64,000 nt of DNA from Knufia peltigerae (lineage: Eukaryota > Ascomycota > Eurotiomycetes > Chaetothyriales > Trichomeriaceae). The notes below the pieces were generated by a model. The model had not been told where the DNA came from. It was given only the letters and a program-made list of their open reading frames with translations, and ran no database searches. Both the position numbers and the translations under genes were made by a program. Positions 34,576 through 45,897 of this stretch are shown in pieces (the first letter of the stretch is position 1; every line of letters starts with the position of its first letter). The DNA lies in the NCBI GenBank assembly GCA_030247855.1, contig JAPDRN010000086.1:1-64000 (forward strand), written 5' to 3'.

Positions 34576-35700
34576 TTACTCTTTGCCTCCATCGGCCCTA
34601 TCTGAATCTTCTGCCGGGGACGACTCGGGGATATCGAATCGACCCTCGGCCAAGGTCTCTTCCAGACTCTTGAACTGTGAGGTGAGGGTCGGACCTGGAT
34701 GGTACAGATCGTTGTCGACAGTGTTTCTCTTAACGTGGACGCGGAAGTGCTTCGGCTCATCATCTACCAAAAGCCGAAGAAGATCTGGTCGTGAATAGTG
34801 GCCGACAGGGTCTGCGATGGCTTTGGCAAGGTCGATTTGATCCAAGTCAATATCGCAGTAGATCAGCCCGTCGAACAGAGGGTCGACGTCTTCCGTCAGC
34901 TTCTTTCCATCCGGAGCAAATACGCCAGAGTTTCCCCCTCCGCCACTGAGCATGAAGCTTCCTTCCGGCGCCTTTTGGCCGGCACTGTTGGCTTTGACGC
35001 CTGCAGGTGACACGCACTGATTTGTGACAAGGACATAGGCTTGGCCTTCAAGAGCATACATGCGGCTGGCCGTCACTTCGTTTGCTTCATTGCATACGGA
35101 CCATGGCTCCCCCAGACCGAGGTAGTTGCCATTGAAAGGCCATGCCGCAATGTGGACTTGCTCCCCTTGGGCGTACGTGTGGTATTTGAGCAGTGGTTGG
35201 AAATGCTCCCAACAGTTGAGCATTCCGATTTTGCCCAGCGGAGTATCGACGACGTTGTTCAAAGAGTCTCCGGTCGAGTCCCCGAAAAGGGTTCGCTCGA
35301 CATGTGTCGGTTTGAGCTTCCGACGATGGAGCAAGACTTTGCCTTTGGAATCAATGAGCACCTGCGACAGATAGAGACTGCCACCGTCTCTTTCGCTGAA
35401 ACCCAGACAGACATAGATGTTGTTGTCCGCCGCTGCCTGACGAATACGAGCCATCTCCGGTCCATGCGCCCCCATGCTGTTCTGCATGTATTTGTGGACC
35501 AGAGGGATGTTCTCCAGATAGTTTCCGCCCCAGAGGAAGTTGGGATATCCTGGGAGCCATACTTCGGAGAACGCAATCAGAGAGGCACCGTTAGAGGCCG
35601 CTTCCTTGATAAATTTGATGGTCTTTTCGACGCCGGCTGCCAAATCGAACCAGCACGGTTCAGATTGGACCGTAGCTGCCTTGTATCTCCGGATGGACAT
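34576..35700 (-). CDS. nitrilase-superfamily hydrolase
   Basis: Single exon, 374 residues. The catalytic triad of the nitrilase superfamily is visible: Glu46 in AFSEVWLPGYP, Lys128 in HRRKLKPTHVER and Cys163 in GMLNCWEHFQP. FNGNYLG and GGGGNSGVFAPDGK follow in the expected order. Length and motifs fit true (branch 1) nitrilases or cyanide hydratases rather than amidases; the Trp-Glu after the catalytic Cys is typical for both. Nitrilases convert R-CN to R-COOH plus ammonia; cyanide hydratase gives formamide. Which one applies cannot be decided by eye. It could feed acids to the CoA ligase or provide nitrogen. Divergent from the MFS gene at 36530 with an 0.8-kb shared upstream region. Confidence 0.9.
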   Translation of the reverse strand: MSIRRYKAATVQSEPCWFDLAAGVEKTIKFIKEAASNGASLIAFSEVWLPGYPNFLWGGNYLENIPLVHKYMQNSMGAHGPEMARIRQAAADNNIYVCLGFSERDGGSLYLSQVLIDSKGKVLLHRRKLKPTHVERTLFGDSTGDSLNNVVDTPLGKIGMLNCWEHFQPLLKYHTYAQGEQVHIAAWPFNGNYLGLGEPWSVCNEANEVTASRMYALEGQAYVLVTNQCVSPAGVKANSAGQKAPEGSFMLSGGGGNSGVFAPDGKKLTEDVDPLFDGLIYCDIDLDQIDLAKAIADPVGHYSRPDLLRLLVDDEPKHFRVHVKRNTVDNDLYHPGPTLTSQFKSLEETLAEGRFDIPESSPAEDSDRADGGKE

Positions 35701-36529
35701 TTTGTCTGTGAACGCGAGTTGCGGAAGAAGGGATATCTCGATCTCTAATCATATGTACAATGATATACTGCTCGGGGCGATGATAGTCATGTTCCGCTGG
35801 AAGGCCACGCCTATCATACCTTATAGTCAACCATCACTACCCCTCCCACCACACAACGCGGCTGCGTAACTCTTGCTACTCCACCTCCGGATTCTCAATA
35901 TCCTGTGATCATCTGTTGCTCCCGCACTGTCTAGCACCTGGCCTCGAGTGGGTCCTGGTGGTCTTCTCCATTGAACGTACGGAGTAGCCAGACAAGATCT
36001 ACGGCAAATTAATACAGGTCTCCATGACCGGGTCAGCAGTACCCGCATGTCGTCTCCTGACCAGCAGCAGCCGAGCTGTCGTTAGCAGTTGACAACTCGA
36101 TTTGAAGAAGATGTTTGGTCCGTGACGGTACCATCAGGACTCTGGGGATCAAGTTGAAATCCTCCGAGTCCCCACTTCTGGAAGAGCAATATCCGGCCTC
36201 TTCGTCCCACTCTGGGCAAGACAATGCCTCTGAGTGGTTGGCCTTGTTATCGCCAAATGCCCATCAATATCTTTCACCGTGTTGATGAAAGATGAATATT
36301 GGCTGAGCTCGTTCTATCGGAAGCGCCCATGACTTCAACTCGAGGCCCTGGGCAGTCAATCTGTTCGGTTGATGCTGGAGATTGCTCATCCGAACGAAGT
36401 ATGGATCGAGGGATGTTGTCTATAAAGGCAAGAGAGGCACTCCTTGCGCATCAGGGGTTCAAGGAGTGAGCAGACAACAATCCCTTGTCACATCGCGCTT
36501 TTGAGTTCAAGCCACAATTTCTTCTCGTC
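35701..36529. promoter_or_regulatory. divergent promoter region, nitrilase and MFS
   Basis: About 830 bp upstream of both genes. It includes one TACGGAGTA motif at 35978-35986. No gene was seen. Confidence 0.45.
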
Positions 36530-38400
36530 ATGGCCGGAGCAAAACCCCCCAAGGAACACCGCAGCAAGTTCAATGTACTGGTGCGTTGAGCCCTACCAGT
36601 GTGCCGTGTCACACTCCTAATAGTGTCTCTCTCAGATCATTCTATTCGCCACTCTAGGCAGTCTAACGTACGGATACTGCACATGTATCATCGCCACCAC
36701 GCTTGGTCAACCTAGCTTCCAGGTGTACATGCGCCTCGACACACTCTCCAATGCGGTCCAACTCATCGGCGCTATCCAGGGCTTGTACCAGGCAGGAGGA
36801 CTTCTCGGGACAGCGTATGTAGGGCTCACCGGCGACAAATTGGGTCGCAGGTGGGCCATCTTCTTTGCCTCGTCCGTCTGTGTGGTGGGCGGAGTTCTAC
36901 AGACCGCTTCCGTTCACGTCGGCATGTTCATGGCAGCTAGGTTCATCACCGGCCTGGGAATCGGTGCTCTGGTCACTCTCATTCCACTTTGGCAGACTGA
37001 AGTTGCCCCTCCACGAACACGAGGTTTTCTTGTTGGTCTTCACGGTGTGTTCATTCTCTTCGGATATAGCTTGGCGAGTTGGGTCGGAGTTGGATTCTTC
37101 TATGTCAATGCAAAGGGTGCGCAATGGCGCATCCCGTTGGCGTTCCAGATCATATTCCCCCTCTTGCTTGCATCGGGCATTTTATTCCTGCCCGAGTCCC
37201 CCAGATGGCGTAAGTCTTACCAAGCCAGTACGGGATTAATTCCCTGTTTCGGTGTCCCATTGTCCTCGCATACCTTGTCACTGACCCCCAAACACAGTCA
37301 TGGAGCGCGACCGGAAAGATGAGAGCCTCAAGGTTCTTCACAAGATCCACACCGATCTGAGTGACCCTGAAGGTCACTTTGCGCATAGGGAGTACAGACA
37401 AATTGCGCAGCAAATCGAGCTGGAAAAGACGCTGCCTTCATCCTGGGCCTCTATCTTCGCCATCCCCTCCTATCGCAAGCGATGCCTGATCGGCTTCTCC
37501 TGTATGTTCTTTGCTCAATGCACGGGCACACAGGTCATCAACAATTATGGACCTACGCTGTATTCCAGATTAGGTTTCAACGCGGCCAATTCGTTGATCA
37601 TCCAAGCCGGATGGATCACCTGCGGCATATTCGCCAATGCCATCAATGCCCTCCTCCTCGACATTTTCGGCCGCAAGTGGTTGATGACGGCTGGGATGGT
37701 TGGGTGCAGCATCGCTCTTCTGGGAGAGATCATCATGTTGGCCGTCTTCGAAAACTCAAACAATCGCGCGGGTAACAGCGCGGCTGTGTTTTTTCTGTTT
37801 CTCCACATCGGATGGTGAGTAACATGCTGACTTGGCCGCCTCCAATATCTGTGAAGATGAAACGGAGCACAAGCCGTCTTACTTGGGTCTCACCGCTAAT
37901 GCAAAATGTCCTCCGGGCGCAGGTACGGATCGTGCCTCGACGCGTCGACCTACGTGTATGCCAGCGAGATCTGGCCGACGCATCTGCGCGCTCGGGGCTG
38001 TGCCCTTTCTACCAGCGGTCTCTTTGTCGCGTCGCTCATCTTACTCTGCGCTGCCAGTGACGGCTTTGCCGCCATCGGCTGGAAGTACTACCTTGTGTTC
38101 TTGGTCATGACTGTGCTCGGTGGTACTATCTTTGCTGTTTGGTTCCCCGAGGTATGTTGACAACATTTTCGTATTTGACTGATCTCCCTGCATTGATCGA
38201 GCTGCTGATTTTCTGGTCTTTGGGCATAGACGAGACATAAACCCTTGGAAGAAATTGCGGCCGCATTCGGTGATGAGGTAGTGGACTTCCACCTAGACGG
38301 AGAGAATCCTTTGGGAACCGACAAGATTGCCGGTAGTGGCCATGAGGTCAATCTGGCTGACTCGAAGGACACAAGAGAGAGAAAGCGTGGCTCGAGATAG
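36530..38400 (+). CDS. MFS transporter, sugar porter family
   Basis: Proposed join(36530..36580, 36636..37209, 37298..37814, 37923..38151, 38230..38400), 513 residues. Diagnostic sugar-porter motifs are present: GLTGDKLGRRWAIF after TM2, RFITGLGIGALVTLIPLW in TM4, PESPRWL restored across intron 2, and EIWPTHLRARG in TM10. Twelve membrane spans are expected, with the long cytosolic loop after PESPRWL and a hydrophilic tail. Family members import hexoses, quinate, lactose, glycerol or other polyols by proton symport at the plasma membrane. The location at the cluster edge, sharing a promoter region with the nitrilase, suggests substrate uptake. The actual substrate is not readable. Confidence 0.92.
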
Positions 38401-38918
38401 TCTCGGTGTCTGGGTGACTCTAAAGAGATGAATGCTTCTATGGGCGTTATTTTATACACAAGGTGAGTCGCGAGTAGGCATCGTCTTTAAAAGCGGCGCC
38501 GTCTTCGTCCATTATTGCTTGTTGCTGCCAAGGTCCGGCAGATCTCCGGAAAAGAAGCTACAGGCGCAAGTATATATTTCGAAATCCAAGACTTTCTTCT
38601 CTTATAAAATTCAACGCGCGCCCACAAGACAGTGCAATGCAGCATTTCCCGCGAGGCCTGACATCTTGTCAGATCTCGCGGCTTATCAATTGTTAGACTT
38701 TGCGATTCAGCGACGCGGAGACCAAGGTTTTTTTACATCGTCGGTGCCATAAGAGCTGGCTGAGCATTTAATTCAAAGTTGCTCAGGCGGTGTCAGAGGC
38801 CCCAAACATTATGAATTTTCAAATAATCCTGTACAATGTAATGCAACAAATGCTATGGATCTCGCTTGGATATCATGTTGTACACAAATTTACACACCCG
38901 TTGGGACACACTCGGAAC
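38401..38918. other. intergenic between convergent genes
   Basis: 3' flanks of the sugar-porter gene and the mL57 gene. No supported feature. Confidence 0.5.
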
Positions 38919-39926
38919 TCATAACGGCGTGGAAGTCTCGGGTTCCTTCACTTTCGGTGTCCAATCTCTTTTCAAGCCCATGGGCACCAGTATCCTTTCT
39001 TTCGCGATGCGGTTTGCCACTGCACTTCCATGTTCGAGCGCCAACGCGCCGACAATCGCCAAAAGGGCCTGTGAGTAGACGAGATCGGCACCAGACGCTT
39101 CGAGTCGATCGGGCTACAGAAGGAAAATTAGAGACTGCGCCGGACAAAAACCCATCCGTTCACATTGTTGAAACTTACATTCTTGGGGTGCCACCGCACC
39201 ACCTCAGGTAGTCCGTACTGCGTGGCCAAGTTCGACAGTGCCTTGTGGTGTGTGAAATATTGATGGGCTCCTCCCAGTAGACATTCGACGGCCTCGATGG
39301 CAGGGTGCCGGAAAGGTTCACGGCCGTGGGTGTCCTGACCCTCGCCCTTCAGAAAGGCAGCGGCATCGGACACGCTCAGCAGGCCGAGCGAGCATTGTAA
39401 TTCGACTATGCGTTTGCCTTTTTTTGTGTGTCGCACATACATGTCAATAATGCTGGTTCTCGTCTCCCATCAGTAGTAGAAGTAGTAGCTTTCTCTTACC
39501 GAAAAATGCCAGGCGGTCATTGAAGCCTCTGCGACCGTGATCGAAGCTTTTGCTCGTCACCGCCAACCATTTCGTCTCTTCCGACAGCATTTTGTCCCCG
39601 TCTCTTCCCAGGATGTTCACATACACATCGTCGAGTCTCCTCTGATCGGTGTTGACTTTCAGGGTGTTTTGTCGCTCAGGTCTCGTGCGCACGGGAGCTT
39701 TCATGCCGGCGGGCGTCGTCGCCCAGCGCGGAGTGGTGCGCTCCGATTCGACTTCCATCTCGGATCGTTGAGAACCGGCGGTCGATACATGTCGGGCTTG
39801 TTGTCGGGGCCTGAGTTTGCGATTCACAAGTCGAGTCTGTAGGCATTCGCAGGTAGGCCGTTGTCGGGTGGTCGTCTTCAGAGCATCTAGGACGATACGG
39901 GCGGGTAATGATGCCTTTGAAGACAT
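38919..39926 (-). CDS. MRPL15: mitochondrial large ribosomal subunit protein mL57 (RNase III fold)
   Basis: Proposed complement(join(38919..39113, 39179..39417, 39500..39926)), 286 residues. The first 75 residues are rich in Arg/Ser/Thr with few acidic residues, as expected for a mitochondrial presequence. The domain contains WLAVTSKSFDHGRRGFNDRL, then FFGKRIVELQCSLGLL across an 82-nt intron, then HKALSNLATQYGLP. This is the catalytically inactive RNase III-like fold of yeast Mrpl15/mL57, a structural protein of the mitochondrial large subunit. The open frame continues five codons upstream but begins with GTG; ATG at 39926 is used. It marks the return to housekeeping genes right of the cluster. 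Confidence 0.85.
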
Positions 39927-40438
39927 TATGGAGGGGGTCACTTGAATATAAGAAGAGTCCAGGGACTTTGTGTCAACAGGATCTGCGATGCTGGGACTGC
40001 GGGAAGCTGGAAATATGTCGTTTTCTCTCCGGTATGGAAATAGAAAAACTTATGGGGTCTGTGCTCCACTCTAGCGTGGATCTACTGCGCAGCAATTTGA
40101 CATCGAAGCGCGACAACATCCAACTAGGGAAGTAACCACACCTCACCATGGAGCATCCAGACAATGATCACGGTTGTCAGAATGCTCCTACATGCTTGAG
40201 ATTGTGCGGCATCTCTAGCTAAAGTTTTCCTAGACCTACATTCGAATTGCGCGTCGTGGTTCGGTTCATGACTACCTGGGTATCTAGCCAATGCCACCGC
40301 GGTGCAGTGGTTCACCTCTCGAAGCCGTCCAATTGATTCTTCTAGCTTGTCCCCAAGAGTCTGTGATGGCAATGCCGCGTTGCCACTTTACTTCAGACTC
40401 GGTGAACATAAGCCAGGAAATGACTTTCAAGACCTGGA
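39927..40438. other. intergenic, no gene seen
   Basis: Tandem minus-strand spacer: mL57 promoter and 3' flank of the succinate dehydrogenase gene. Confidence 0.5.
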
Positions 40439-42624
40439 CTAATATGTTCTTTTCTTTGCCGGCACCGTCTTGCATTCATCCGGATCCAGAGTCTGGAACA
40501 CCACATCGCGATAACCCATCAAGACCTCTTCTCCGACGTCTTTTTGCCAGCTCAGGCTGTGCTTCATGAACTCTTCATCCATACGCTCTGGATAATCCTC
40601 TCTGGCATGGGAACCCCGCGATTCCTTCCTATCCAAGGCACTCTTCGCTGTCTGAGATGCGCATGTCAAGAGATTCCGCATTTCAAGTGTTTCCACAAGG
40701 TCTGAATTCCAGATTAGAGATTTGTCCTTGACGCAGACATCTCTGTTGAAAGCTGCCTCGACCTGCTGTAGTCTTTGAAGCCCACTTGACAGACTCTCTT
40801 CATCCCTGAAAACAGCAACATCCGTCTGCATGGCTTTTTGCATGTCCAGTCGGAGCTCGGCGGTCAGCTTAGTTCCGTCAGCTGTTCTGAAGCGTTCAAG
40901 GTCGACGAAGCCCTCGATTCCAGTTTCGGGTGTAATCGATCCGCCATTCCTGAAAACAGGCATCCCTTTGTCGTTGTTCTCGGCGATGTGGGCAGCGGCT
41001 GCCCTGCCAAATACGACAATGTCAAGCAGTGAATCTGAAGAGTGGTCAATTTCGGAAAGGACAGATTATTGATGGTGAACCATAGTTTCGCAAGAGGATT
41101 CAAATGGGTGAGGACTTACTGGCACCCAAGCGATTAGCACCATGGACGGAAACGCATGCGACCTCTCCAGCGGCATACAAGCCATTGACAATTGTCTCCT
41201 TGCCGGTTCCGGGGTCGACATTCAATACCTGGCCTTTCCAGTTGGTAGGTACACCGCCCATGCAGTAATGGACCGTCGGAATAACTGGGATTGGCTCCTT
41301 TGTGATGTCCACACCCGAGAAGATGCTTGCAGTTTCTGCAATCCCAGGTAATCGCTCCATGAGAATGTCTCTGGGGAGATGAGACAACTGGAGGTAGATG
41401 TGGTCTTTATCCGGACCGCAGCCTCGTCCTTCACGGATCTCCATATTCATACTCCGACTCACTACATCTCTCGAGGCGAGATCTCGTGCTGTCGGAGCAT
41501 AACGTTCCATGAAACGTTCCCCCTGGCTGTTCAGTAGATATCCACCTTCTCCCCGGGCGCCTTCTGAAATCAGGACTCCCGCACCGTCTATGATACGTCA
41601 GATTTGCGGCCAACAGAAGATAAATATTCCCACGCTAGTCGGGACTCACATATGCCGCTTGGGTGGAATTGCACGAACTCCATATCTTGGAGAGGAAGCC
41701 CGGCCCTACTTGCCATGGCAAGTCCGTCTCCAGTGCTAGTATGAGCGCTGGTTGCGCTGAAGTAAGCGCGCCCGTAACCTCCTGTCGCTAGGATTGTGCT
41801 GGTTTCATCAGTACCGAGAAATGCTCCGCCGCCGCATGGATGTATGCCACTCACTTTCGAGCAAAAATTCTGTGCAAGGTTCCCGTCTCCATATCCAACG
41901 CCGTGAGACCTATACAGTCCTTCCCGTCCATGATCAGATCCAAAGCGAACCACTCTATATGGAACTGGCAATCATGCTTCAAGGCCTGCCCGTACAAGGT
42001 ATGCAACATGGAGTGGCCCGTCCTATCGGCTACGCAAGCGGTTCTGTGCGCTTGACCACCAGTTCCATACTCCAGAGACTGGCCACCCAGCGGCCGCTGA
42101 TAGATAGTTCCTTCTTGAGTGCGGGAAAAGGGCATGCCGTACTCTTCGAGCTCCCGAACAGCCCGTGGTGCTTCGCGGCACATGTAATGGATTGCATCCT
42201 GGTCGCCTAGCCAGTCTGACCCCTTCACCGTGTCGTACATGTGCCACCGCCAATCATCGTCGTGCATATTTGCCAAAGCGGCATTGATGCCTCCTTGGGC
42301 AGCAACGGTATGAGACCGCGTAGGGAACAATTTGGTCACGACAGCAGTCTCGAGGCCAGACTCGGCCAGACCGACGGCTGCCCGCAAACCAGCGCCACCA
42401 GCGCCGATAATGACGGCGTCATATTGGTGATCAATTACATCGAATTTGCCGTTGAATGCGTGAACGGACGAGGTAGTGGCACGTCGCTTCTGGTGTAGTT
42501 TTCGTGTCTGTAGTCGAGATGTCCGGCTACGTACTCTCACAAATGGTTCCTGAATGTGTCGGACAATCGACGTTGTTTGAGGACGCACCGCCGTGCTTCG
42601 AACCACTGTGTTAAACGAAATCAT
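40439..42624 (-). CDS. sdh1: succinate dehydrogenase flavoprotein subunit (SDHA/Sdh1)
   Basis: Proposed complement(join(40439..41034, 41120..41587, 41650..41798, 41855..42624)), 660 residues. An Arg-rich, acid-poor N-terminus of about 55 residues is a mitochondrial presequence. The FAD motif is DAVIIGAGGAGLRAAVGLAE, and the covalent-flavin histidine lies in RSHTVAAQGGINAAL. The substrate-site segments QFHPSGIYGAGVLISEGARG and HGANRLGANSLLDIVVFGR are both rebuilt exactly across introns. The C-terminus (MDEEFMKHSLSWQ and KKRTY) is standard. The protein oxidises succinate to fumarate in complex II, passing electrons to the iron-sulphur subunit. Whether it is the only Sdh1 copy or an extra paralogue cannot be seen here. 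Confidence 0.94.
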
Positions 42625-44430
42625 CGTGGATTGAACCAGGTAGTCATCCTCGTATTGATTCGAGAGCTTTCTTTGTACGGACTCGAAGTCTACCTAGGTA
42701 GAGGCTCAAGGACAACCAAGGTCGATGTTTTTGTAAGTCGGAAGATGGTGTAAGAGTAGGAGAAAGATGGAGCATCTCGAAATCAAGTTCCGAGATCGCA
42801 AGCGTCTCGAAATGATTCCGAGCGGGAGACTGGGCCAATCATTGTGGAGGAGTTGCTCATCCGAGGCTCTCTGGCGAAGTCTTTCTCTCCTTTTGTCTCC
42901 CGTGGCCCCCAAAGGGCGAATAACGGGGAGAGGAAGCCTCTCCAACCTTGGAGAATTGCCGATACTGCCGAAGTGCGGACCACGGCCAAAGAATGTGAAG
43001 CAAGATGCCGCCAGCCACAGTGCTGTCAAGCCCAGTCATGATGGCATAGATTCGAGATTGTACAGTGATTCACGATAGAGACATCACTGGTCAGCGGAAA
43101 GAATAGGATGGTGACTGCGCCATTCTGGCACGGCTGGTTTTTCTAGAGATGACAACCTTTAGATGCCGCCTCCAAGTACTTGAGGCTTGAAGCAGAATGT
43201 GACAAGAATGAAGACGGAGCATGTATCAGACAGATACCTGGATATGATCATCCCTACCAAGTCTACATGTACTCCATGGGGCAGAACAACACCTCCTCGG
43301 ATCCTCTCCGACAACGTCCATCATCGTCGCTCAAACGTCGTGGGTAAAGAGCGAAAATCTGTACAATATTGTCCTCGTGTTGCAGCTTTACCGGAGACTT
43401 GTAACCTTCCATCTTCGTCGAGACTGCTTCACCAAAGGGTAATAGTACAGCCTTGAGAAGAAACAAACTGACTAACAGCCGTGATGTGATTACTCACAGT
43501 GAAGTCGTCTGTCTGTTGAACGTATCACTGGATTTGCAAGATTTGCGTCTTTCGTGAAGCCAATGTGGAGATGCCATATCCGTCAATGACTATTGATAAG
43601 TGCTCACTCAGGGTAGAGATAGTCCACCCAGAGTGTCTGTGATAAACGTTCTCTCTCCTACAGATCCCTGAGAGTGATCGCATTGAACCTTTGAAGTATT
43701 GTACGATGCGATGTCGCTGAGATGTGTCAAAGGGAGCCAGCGCTTGTGTACGAGGTACGAGCCTTGTACAAGTTAAAGATGGGGGGGCCAGGGGCGATCG
43801 CCAGTCCCCAGCAATGTTTGTGCTCATTGGCTTTGGGAGGGATGGTGAAGCCTAACAAGGCCTAGCAGGGCCGAAGCATTGCGCCTAGTGTAGCCCTAGA
43901 GACCCCCAGCGTCCGACATAGGAACCGCCCAACTGTACAGTAGGTACGGCTAACGGAGGACCTTATGCAATGAAACCTTCCATTTGCTCACACAGGTGCT
44001 CCATTCTTCCCCTCAACGGACGCCCTTTGCCCATCTTTGCGACCCAAGACCCACGAGACAGCGCGAAGCTCTCTTCGGCCATCTCCGCCTACTACTATTG
44101 TAGAGTTGAGGGACGGAGGGTCATCGGGAGGGAAAACGTTTTGTCAAAGCCCCTCCGATAAGCACAAGTGCAGATCGATCGAATGGACAAACACCTCGAG
44201 TTGTTATAGCTTGCGGGCCCTCTGACCCCAGGACTTTTTCTCTCTTGTATCCGGATCCTTTAGCAGTTGGTGCTTCAAGCTCTAACCGTTGACTGTTAAA
44301 TCGAGGCACACAGGTACAGAGGAAGTGAGTTTGCAACCGAAGCCCGATCTGCGTCGCACATTGCGTCCAAATGGATCACAAACTGACCATGACCAGCACC
44401 ACCTAGATCAGACACATTACGAGTACCACC
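42625..44430. promoter_or_regulatory. 1.8-kb divergent intergenic region
   Basis: Upstream region of both the SDH flavoprotein gene and the phosphatase-like gene. A palindromic TACCTAGGTA lies at 42691-42700, near the SDH start. No gene with family resemblance or convincing splicing was recognised. Confidence 0.45.
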
Positions 44431-45897
44431 ATGCATTACGCGACTCTGCCTCTCCTCGCCTCTCTGGCCTCGACTGCCTTCGGACAGACCGAACAGGTGA
44501 TCGGGGCATACATCTTCCACCGTCACGGAGATCGTACTGCAAAGTCGACACCACCGGCGAATCTGACGGATCTGGGTTATCAAGAGGTCTACACATCTGG
44601 CAACTACTACCGCAGCCGCTACGTTAGCAGTGAGGCCAGCCGCCGCATCTATGGCCTCAACTCGGACATTGTCAAGCAGTCGCAAATCACTGCCTCGGCT
44701 CCCAGCGACACCGTCCTGCAGAACTCGGCCGCTGGCTTCCTCCAAGGTCTGTACCCTCCGGTCGGCGAGACTCTGGGCAGCAACACTCTCCGCAACGGTA
44801 CCGTCATCCGCTCACCACTGAACGGTTTCCAATTGATCCCCCTCGGGACCGTCACGACCGGCACCAACAGCGAGAACTCGGCCTGGCTCCAGGGCTCGAC
44901 CAACTGCGCCAACGCCCAGATCAGCTCGAACAACTACTTCAACAGTGCCAGCTACCTCGCCGCGCTCAATAGCACCCAGTCCTTCTACGATGGCCTCGAA
45001 CCCATGATCAACCGCACCTTCACCGCGCAGCAGACCAGCTTCAAGAACGCCTACACCATCTTCGACCTCCTCAACGTCGCCAGCATCCACAACTCGTCCG
45101 AAAACTTCCCCAATGCGGACCTCCTTACCCCCGAGACCTTCTTCCAGCTGCGCACGAGGGCCGACCAGCACGAGTTCGGCCTGGCCTACAACGAATCCGA
45201 GCCCATCCGCGCCATCACGGCCTCCGTCCTCGCCGCACAGGTCGTCGACGCCCTCAACGGCACCATCGCCAACAAGGGCAAGAACAAGCTCAACATCCAG
45301 TTCGGCGCGTACGGCGGCATGATGTCGTACTTTGGCCTCACCAACCTCACGACCGTGGACCCCGACTTTTTCGGCGTGCCGGACTACGCGTCCAGCCTCG
45401 TGTGGGAGCTCGTGACCAACGCCAGCGTCTCGAGCACCTCGTTCCCCACCGCCGACGAGATCAGCGTCCGCTTCTACTTCCACAACGGCACGGCCAGCAA
45501 CACCAGCGAGCCCGCCGAGTTCCCCCTGTTCGGCGGCGCGCGGTCCCCCCTGCCGTGGTCCGATTTCGTGGCCGGCATGAACAAGTTTGCCATCTACTCG
45601 CAGGCGGACTGGTGCAAGGCCTGCGGGAACTCGACCGGCACCTGCAGCGCGGCCGCCCTGGGAAACGACGACAGCTCGCCCATCGGCACCAGCTCCCACT
45701 CTGGCGGTGGCATGTCCAAGGCCGTCGCCGGCGTCATTGGTGCCATGGTCACCCTGGGCGTCATTCTCGGCTTGGAGTTGCTTATCGTTCTGGTCGGTGG
45801 TTTGAGGGTCGTCAGCAAGAAGCGTCTGGCCGGTGCCGGTGCTGCTTCTGGCGCCGCCCAACCTGGCATGACCACGACCTCTGGCTCCAAGGCATAA
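44431..45897 (+). CDS. histidine-phosphatase-superfamily membrane-anchored protein
   Basis: Single exon, 488 residues. A signal peptide (residues 1-18, cleavage near FGQ) leads to the clade 2 histidine phosphatase motif FHRHGDRTA with His32 as expected nucleophile. Many N-x-S/T sequons indicate heavy glycosylation. A C-terminal hydrophobic span (VAGVIGAMVTLGVILGLEL, about residues 432-455) followed by KK suggests a type I membrane or cell-wall-associated protein. The usual acid-donor HD dipeptide is not apparent: the corresponding region reads FGAYGGMMSYFGL. Family members hydrolyse phosphomonoesters such as phytate outside the cell. Third codon positions are strongly G/C, suggesting high expression and creating a long antisense open frame. 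Catalytic activity is uncertain. Confidence 0.82.
   Translation: MHYATLPLLASLASTAFGQTEQVIGAYIFHRHGDRTAKSTPPANLTDLGYQEVYTSGNYYRSRYVSSEASRRIYGLNSDIVKQSQITASAPSDTVLQNSAAGFLQGLYPPVGETLGSNTLRNGTVIRSPLNGFQLIPLGTVTTGTNSENSAWLQGSTNCANAQISSNNYFNSASYLAALNSTQSFYDGLEPMINRTFTAQQTSFKNAYTIFDLLNVASIHNSSENFPNADLLTPETFFQLRTRADQHEFGLAYNESEPIRAITASVLAAQVVDALNGTIANKGKNKLNIQFGAYGGMMSYFGLTNLTTVDPDFFGVPDYASSLVWELVTNASVSSTSFPTADEISVRFYFHNGTASNTSEPAEFPLFGGARSPLPWSDFVAGMNKFAIYSQADWCKACGNSTGTCSAAALGNDDSSPIGTSSHSGGGMSKAVAGVIGAMVTLGVILGLELLIVLVGGLRVVSKKRLAGAGAASGAAQPGMTTTSGSKA

Noticed and set aside
35041..35748. 235-codon open frame antisense to the nitrilase
   Set aside because: The sense strand has an intact catalytic triad and family length; the antisense product resembles nothing.
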